A stretch of 64,000 bases of DNA from Flavobacterium piscinae (GTDB taxonomy: Bacteria; Bacteroidota; Bacteroidia; Flavobacteriales; Flavobacteriaceae), in contig NZ_SBKQ01000004.1 in NCBI RefSeq assembly GCF_004122145.1, positions 1-64,000 on the forward strand, given 5' to 3'. How positions within the stretch are numbered: position 1 is the stretch's first letter; each line of letters begins with the position of its first letter. The notes beneath the pieces are model-generated. The model was not told the DNA's origin. It searched no databases and saw only the letters and a list, made by a program, of their open reading frames with translations. A program made the position numbers and the translations under genes. Below are positions 59,464-64,000 of the stretch, piece after piece.

Positions 59464-59859
59464 TTAATTCCATTTATTCAAAAACGCCAACAAAACCTCA
59501 TTCGCATTACCAAAAGTAGGCGGTTTATCGATTACATTTACCATTCTTTTTTTGTTTAATTTATACGTCAAATCAAATTCTGTAGCAAACAAAATAACCG
59601 ACAAAAACGGATTATTGATAAAGGGAAGCAAGCGATCAAAAGCACTGTTGATTGTATGAATTTCAAACAATTCTTCTCTTTGAAAGCGGAATTTTAATTC
59701 TAACTTTAACTCGTTTTCTTCTAAAATGGGACGAATAAAAATGTTTTTCAATTCCGTTTTTCCAATGGTTTTCGCAAAAGTAAGTTTGGCAAAAGTTCCG
59801 TCAGTAAGACTGGTTTTGAATTGTTCATAAAACGCAGAAAAAGAATCTGTAAACAACAT
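59464..59859 (-). CDS. Conserved hypothetical protein, 131 residues
   Basis: A soluble mixed alpha/beta protein with no signal peptide. It starts MLFTDSFSAFYEQFKTSLTDG and has conserved-looking blocks FAKTIGKTELKNIFIRPI and KKRMVNVIDKPPTF. The 3' part (59470-59625) is duplicated at 56368-56522. I do not recognise a family. It follows the ABC ATPase gene by 12 bp on the same strand, so it is co-transcribed with it. Confidence 0.75.
   Translation of the reverse strand: MLFTDSFSAFYEQFKTSLTDGTFAKLTFAKTIGKTELKNIFIRPILEENELKLELKFRFQREELFEIHTINSAFDRLLPFINNPFLSVILFATEFDLTYKLNKKRMVNVIDKPPTFGNANEVLLAFLNKWN
59470..59625. repeat. Direct repeat, right copy (3' end of the 59464 gene)
   Basis: The intact right copy of the diverged direct repeat that flanks the 56.5-59.5 kb segment. 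It is in frame and uninterrupted, unlike the left copy. Confidence 0.8.
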
Positions 59860-59871
59860 AATTTCAATTTT

Positions 59872-61560
59872 TTATCCTTTCGGTATTGCCTCAATTAACT
59901 TTTTAGTATACTCACTTTTCGGATGAGCATATAATTCATCTGCATCCGCCATTTCCTCAATCTTTCCTTTATTCATAACTAAAACTTGATCGCTCATGTA
60001 TTTTACAACAGCCAAATCATGAGAAATAAAGATATAAGTGAACCCAAAATTTTCTTTTAATTCATTCAATAAATTCAATACCTGAGCTTGAACTGAAATA
60101 TCCAACGCAGAAACCGATTCATCGCAAACAATTAATTTTGGTTGCAAAGCAATGGTTCTCGCAATACCAATTCGTTGTCGTTGACCACCGGAAAATTCAT
60201 GTGGATAACGGTTAAAAAAAGCTTCACCCAACCCTACTCGTTCTAAAATTTCTATGGTTTTTACTTTTCGTTCGGCATCATTTTTATACAAACCGTGCAC
60301 TTTCATCGGTTCCATAATCGCTTTGCCAATTGGAATTCTGGGATTTAAAGAAGAATACGGATCCTGAAAAATAAGTTGAATTTCTTTTCTGAGTTTTCGG
60401 ATTTCGTCTTTATTCAATTTCGTAATATCGTTTCCTTTATAGATAATTTGTCCGGCAGTAGCTTTATCCAATTGCAAAATGGCGTTGCCTAACGTGGATT
60501 TTCCACAACCGGATTCGCCCACCAAACCTACCGTTTCGCCTTCATAAATTTTAAAACTCACATTATTAACTGCTTTAAAAGAGCATTTTTTTCCAAATAA
60601 ACCAACAGTCGAAAGATATTCTTTTTCTACATTTTTAACTTCCAAAAGAGGGGCTTGGGCATATATTTTTTCATGATTTTCCTTTCGTTCTTCTGCGGTT
60701 ACAATTTCACTTTTAGACCTATCATTTAAAAAATCTTGAATGGTTGGAAGCCTTTTCAACCGAAATTCCAACAAAGGTCGGGAGGAAATCAATGCTTTGG
60801 TATAATTGTGTTGCGGGTTTTCAAAAATAGCTTTTGATTTGCCTTGTTCCACAATTTCACCTTTATACATAACTAAAACCCGATTGGCAATTTCAGAAAC
60901 CAACGATAAATCATGGGAAATAAATAAAATACTCATTTTGGTTTCTTGTTGCAACTCTCTCAACAATTGAATGATCTCTTTTTGAACAGTGACATCTAAA
61001 GCGGTTGTTGGCTCATCGGCAATTAAAATCTTAGGTTTACAAGCAATCGCCATGGCAATCATCACGCGTTGTTTTTGTCCGCCTGAGATTTGATGCGGAT
61101 ATTTGTTGAATAGTTCCTCCGGATTGGTCAATTTTACTTTTTCAAACAAAGAGATTACCTCAGTTTTTATTTCATTTTTAGATAATGATGTGTGTCTGGT
61201 TAATATTTCCTCTACTTGAAAACCACATTTTAAAGACGGGTTTAATGAACTCATCGGTTCTTGAAAAATCATCGCAATATCTTTACCCCGAACTTTTTGA
61301 AATTCTTTTTCAGACAACTCGGTCATGTCGAAATCATTAAAGAAAATCGTTCCGTTGGCTATTTTCGAAATCTTTGTGGGAAGCAATCCCATCACAGCCA
61401 AGGATGAAACGGATTTCCCTGAACCGGACTCCCCTACAATTCCTACAATTTCATTTTCATGTAATTGATACGTTAAATCTCGAACAACGGGCACAAATTC
61501 TTTTTCTTTTTTAAAAGAAATTGTCAACTGTTCTACTGCTAATAGGACCTTTTTTTCCAT
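59872..61560 (-). CDS. Fused oligopeptide-type ABC transporter ATPase (two nucleotide-binding domains)
   Basis: A 562-residue protein with two ATPase domains in tandem, like DppD and DppF fused. Domain 1 has Walker A GESGSGKSV, signature SGGQKQR, Walker B ILIADEPTT. Domain 2 has Walker A GESGCGKST, signature FSGGQRQR, Walker B IVCDESVS. The intervening YLSTVGLFGKKCSF is the oligopeptide/dipeptide C-terminal extension. It should energise a peptide or nickel importer, but no permease or binding protein lies in the window. Alternatively a YejF-type microcin/peptide importer. The 3' gene is only 12 bp away. Confidence 0.92.
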   Translation of the reverse strand: MEKKVLLAVEQLTISFKKEKEFVPVVRDLTYQLHENEIVGIVGESGSGKSVSSLAVMGLLPTKISKIANGTIFFNDFDMTELSEKEFQKVRGKDIAMIFQEPMSSLNPSLKCGFQVEEILTRHTSLSKNEIKTEVISLFEKVKLTNPEELFNKYPHQISGGQKQRVMIAMAIACKPKILIADEPTTALDVTVQKEIIQLLRELQQETKMSILFISHDLSLVSEIANRVLVMYKGEIVEQGKSKAIFENPQHNYTKALISSRPLLEFRLKRLPTIQDFLNDRSKSEIVTAEERKENHEKIYAQAPLLEVKNVEKEYLSTVGLFGKKCSFKAVNNVSFKIYEGETVGLVGESGCGKSTLGNAILQLDKATAGQIIYKGNDITKLNKDEIRKLRKEIQLIFQDPYSSLNPRIPIGKAIMEPMKVHGLYKNDAERKVKTIEILERVGLGEAFFNRYPHEFSGGQRQRIGIARTIALQPKLIVCDESVSALDISVQAQVLNLLNELKENFGFTYIFISHDLAVVKYMSDQVLVMNKGKIEEMADADELYAHPKSEYTKKLIEAIPKG

Positions 61561-61715
61561 GACTATAAAATTAACCGATTTTTTTTATTTACATCTGTAT
61601 TTTATTTTTTTTCGTAATTACTAATAAAATGGCTTTTGAGCAGATAAATCATGCTTAAACCATTGTTAAATAATTTATATTTTTTTTAGCAAATCATTAG
61701 AAAAAATTAAATTTA

Positions 61716-61723
61716 TATCTTTG
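61716..61723 (+). promoter_or_regulatory. -7 box TATCTTTG for the subtilase gene
   Basis: A perfect TAnnTTTG match 26 bp before the ATG at 61749. No TTG at standard spacing. The rest of 61561-61748 is AT-rich and unremarkable. Confidence 0.5.
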
Positions 61724-61748
61724 AATCCTTAAAATTCCAAATCAACCG

Positions 61749-64000
61749 ATGAAAAATTGCTACTTTTCTAAAATAGGTAAGGGTAAATATTTAGTATTAT
61801 TACTTTTTTCGCTTTCCGCCTTTGGTCAGACACCAGAACAAAAAAAGGCTTTGTTGGAGCAATATGATTTAACTAAAATCAAACAGCTTCAAATTGAACT
61901 ATCCGAAAAAGCAAAAGCAGATAAAGAAAAAGCTTACTTTTCTGCTAAAATAAATCAATGGGACGTATTTAAAATAAATTCAGACGGCAGTGTTGATGAA
62001 TTAATGGGTTTACTTTCTGATGGAAGTCCAAAATATTACTCCATAAATAATGTTGATGCAGCTGTCTCAACACGAGCGAACCATCTTCACGCAGGAGGTA
62101 GTTTAGGACTGAACCTTAACGGTCAAGGAATGGTTGGTGGTGTTTGGGATGGTGGCCCGGTTAGAACATCTCATCAAGAATTTGGTGGAAGAATTTCTGT
62201 TGGTGATAACACATTCGATCTCAATGGTAATAGTTTTCACGCTACCCACGTAACAGGAACAGTTGGTGCTTCAGGTATAGACTTCAATGCAAAAGGCATG
62301 GCTTTTCAAGCTACTGTAAAAACCTTTGACTGGACAGAAGATGAATCAGAAGTTTTAGGTGAAATTCAGGAAGGCCTACTACTTTCAAACCATTCCTATG
62401 GAATGCGATTATTTAATGTTCCCAGTTGGTATGCGGGAGCCTATTCACAAGATGCCGTTCAGTGGGATTTAATCCATTATGTTTCACCCTATTACCTAAT
62501 GGTTGCTGCAGCAGGTAATGACGGTAATGTCAATAATGACGACCCAACGACAGATGGTTTTGACAAATTAACCGGACATAAAAATGGCAAAAACAACCTC
62601 ATTGTTGGCAATGCTCAAGATGCAGAAATTGATAGTAATGGCAATTTGATTTCTGTAAACATTAACTCCGCTAGCAGTGAAGGGCCTACGGACGATTTAC
62701 GAATAAAGCCGGACATTACCGGTAACGGAACAGGAGTATATTCTACAAATAGCGGCAGTGATGATGACTATACTTCCCTTTCAGGAACCTCAATGGCTAG
62801 CCCAAATGTAATGGGAACGTTATTGTTACTTCAACAGCACCACAACAATTTATATCAACGTTTTATGAAATCTGCAACGCTAAAAGGCTTAGCATGTCAA
62901 ACCGCGGATGATGCAGGAAACCCAGGCCCTGATGCTGTTTTTGGTTGGGGATTGCTCAATGCGAAAAACGCAGCAAATAGTATTTCAAACAACGGTTTAA
63001 GTACTTGGATTTCTGAAGAACGCTTATCTCAAAATCAAGTCTATACTAAAACATTAAAGTCAAAAGCGGGTCAACCCTTAATAGCTACAATTTGTTGGAC
63101 TGATATACCCGGCATTGCTAATACGGGAAATCTAAATGATCCGACACCTGCTATCGTACACGATTTAGACATTAGAATTACACAAGGAAACGCTGTCTTT
63201 TATCCATGGCGTTTACAAGCAGATGCAACTCAAAATGCATTGAGAAACGGTGACAATTTTGTTGACACCGTTGAAACAATACAAATAGATAATGCCAACG
63301 GAGGAGATTATTTGATTACAATATCACACAAAGGAACGCTACAAACCAATTTTCAAGATTTTTCTTTAATTATTTCAGGAGTTGATTCGGATTTCGGGTT
63401 TGTGCCTCTTGGCTACAATCAAGTAGTTTGTTCAAGTGAAAATGCTGTTTTTCCTTTCTCTTTTATAACAAGTAATAATGAAAATGTAACGCTTTCAACG
63501 ATAAATTTACCACCCGGTGCAAACGCAAACTTTAATCAAAACTCCATAAGCACCAACGGTACTTATGAGTTAATTTTATCCGATTTAACCGGAGTTGAAC
63601 CCGGAGAATATTCAATAGGTATTGTAGCTTCTAATCCCAATGAAACTGAAACAAGATTCGTAAATTTAAAAGTATTGCGTGCGGAATTCGTTCCGGTTAC
63701 CACAACTTTTCCACTTAACGGACAAACCACTGTTCCTTCTGCAATAACATTATCCTGGGAAGAGGATATTAATGCTGAAAATTATGTTGTGGATGTTGCC
63801 ACCGATGCCGGATTTAACACCATTGTTTGGTCTGAAAACACTGTAAATAATTCAATTAATATTACTGACTTAATTGCTCAAACAGTATACTATTGGAGGG
63901 TAACTCCAAGCAACCGATGTGGAGAGGCTAATTCGTTTACCGTTTCTAATTTTCAAACCGGAATTTTCGACTGCGGAATTGAATTTACTGCAACAGATTT
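61749..64000 (+). CDS. Secreted subtilisin-like serine protease (partial, runs off window)
   Basis: The frame starts at ATG 61749 and is open through the right edge (750 codons seen). The N terminus carries a signal peptide ending near SAFGQT. The S8 catalytic triad is visible: Asp134 in GGVWDGGPV, His164 in FHATHVTGT and Ser348 in SGTSMASPNV, with the oxyanion Asn in AAAGNDGN. A P-domain/jelly-roll-like region follows (about 415-540), then Ig or fibronectin-like modules with LSWEEDINAENYVVDVATD (about 670 on). Extracellular and probably T9SS-secreted, but the C terminus is outside the window. Confidence 0.93.
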   Translation, partial: MKNCYFSKIGKGKYLVLLLFSLSAFGQTPEQKKALLEQYDLTKIKQLQIELSEKAKADKEKAYFSAKINQWDVFKINSDGSVDELMGLLSDGSPKYYSINNVDAAVSTRANHLHAGGSLGLNLNGQGMVGGVWDGGPVRTSHQEFGGRISVGDNTFDLNGNSFHATHVTGTVGASGIDFNAKGMAFQATVKTFDWTEDESEVLGEIQEGLLLSNHSYGMRLFNVPSWYAGAYSQDAVQWDLIHYVSPYYLMVAAAGNDGNVNNDDPTTDGFDKLTGHKNGKNNLIVGNAQDAEIDSNGNLISVNINSASSEGPTDDLRIKPDITGNGTGVYSTNSGSDDDYTSLSGTSMASPNVMGTLLLLQQHHNNLYQRFMKSATLKGLACQTADDAGNPGPDAVFGWGLLNAKNAANSISNNGLSTWISEERLSQNQVYTKTLKSKAGQPLIATICWTDIPGIANTGNLNDPTPAIVHDLDIRITQGNAVFYPWRLQADATQNALRNGDNFVDTVETIQIDNANGGDYLITISHKGTLQTNFQDFSLIISGVDSDFGFVPLGYNQVVCSSENAVFPFSFITSNNENVTLSTINLPPGANANFNQNSISTNGTYELILSDLTGVEPGEYSIGIVASNPNETETRFVNLKVLRAEFVPVTTTFPLNGQTTVPSAITLSWEEDINAENYVVDVATDAGFNTIVWSENTVNNSINITDLIAQTVYYWRVTPSNRCGEANSFTVSNFQTGIFDCGIEFTATD

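Noticed and set aside
56368..59625. Prophage or transposon
   Set aside because: No integrase, transposase, terminal inverted repeats or phage genes are visible; only gene-end direct repeats were found.

Overview
The window is AT-rich bacterial chromosome from a member of the Bacteroidota, most likely a Flavobacterium-like Flavobacteriaceae. Support comes from the gliding lipoprotein gene gldH, a type IX secretion C-terminal sorting domain on a BNR-repeat protein, TonB-dependent receptors with carboxypeptidase-like N-terminal domains, lipoproteins and M13 peptidases of flavobacterial type, and promoters with the TAnnTTTG -7 box of this phylum. Coding density is high and most genes are housekeeping. 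There is no prophage, transposase, rRNA operon or CRISPR array.

Layout. 1-7.9 kb: the end of an OmpA-type gene, queD, tRNA-Ala, a lipoprotein with a duplicated His/Cys motif, a large outer-membrane protein, a fasciclin lipoprotein, aspartokinase and a GNAT acetyltransferase. 8-14.6 kb: fbp, a TerB-like protein, then HupE, dCMP deaminase and an S41 protease, followed by a small redox and membrane gene set and a DUF3109 gene. 14.8-18.3 kb: ribonucleotide reductase nrdB-nrdA with a perfect 33-bp palindrome between them. 18.4-23.4 kb (minus): pdxA, yceD/DUF177, rpmF, fabH, accB and accC, a fatty-acid initiation cluster linked to ribosomal protein L32. 23.4-30 kb: ribE, a PID-CTERM-like small protein, a CAT-anticodon tRNA, an ArsC-like gene with an EamA permease, yicC-gmk-nadD and an iron alcohol dehydrogenase. 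30-35.6 kb: a secreted M13 peptidase and a T9SS-exported BNR protein.

35.6-45.1 kb is a coherent metal-homeostasis locus: SCO1-like protein, feoA, feoB, a FecA-like TonB receptor, a 40-residue FeoB-associated Cys-rich membrane peptide, a ZIP transporter, a DtxR-type regulator and a second TonB receptor. Promoters of feoA and both receptors share a TCTAAAT element at or near the -7 box, a candidate operator for the DtxR-type protein. 45.2-56.4 kb holds a bacilliredoxin, a fused two-domain glycosyltransferase, a Tat/lipoprotein with Asp-Asp-Gly-Tyr-Tyr repeats, trhO with an extra C-terminal barrel-like domain, ricT-gldH-PBP1A, the CoA-transferase pair scoAB and an esterase.

56.4-59.6 kb is a small accessory segment flanked by diverged direct copies of the 3' end of one gene (the intact gene at 59464-59859 and a remnant at 56368-56522). 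It carries a DUF6705-like secreted protein, a large lipoprotein, a possible 47-residue membrane peptide and an XRE regulator with a paired operator-like inverted repeat. It looks like an insertion that exchanged the gene end. The window closes with a fused oligopeptide ABC ATPase and the start of a secreted subtilase.

The most unusual genome-wide feature is a set of short gene gaps filled with degenerate tandem repeats of 7-8 bp period. Each gap has its own unit sequence but a similar period (6.1, 7.4, 13.9, 19.8, 26.0, 27.0, 28.7, 29.9 and 54.5 kb). The best is nine consecutive 7-bp units before gmk.
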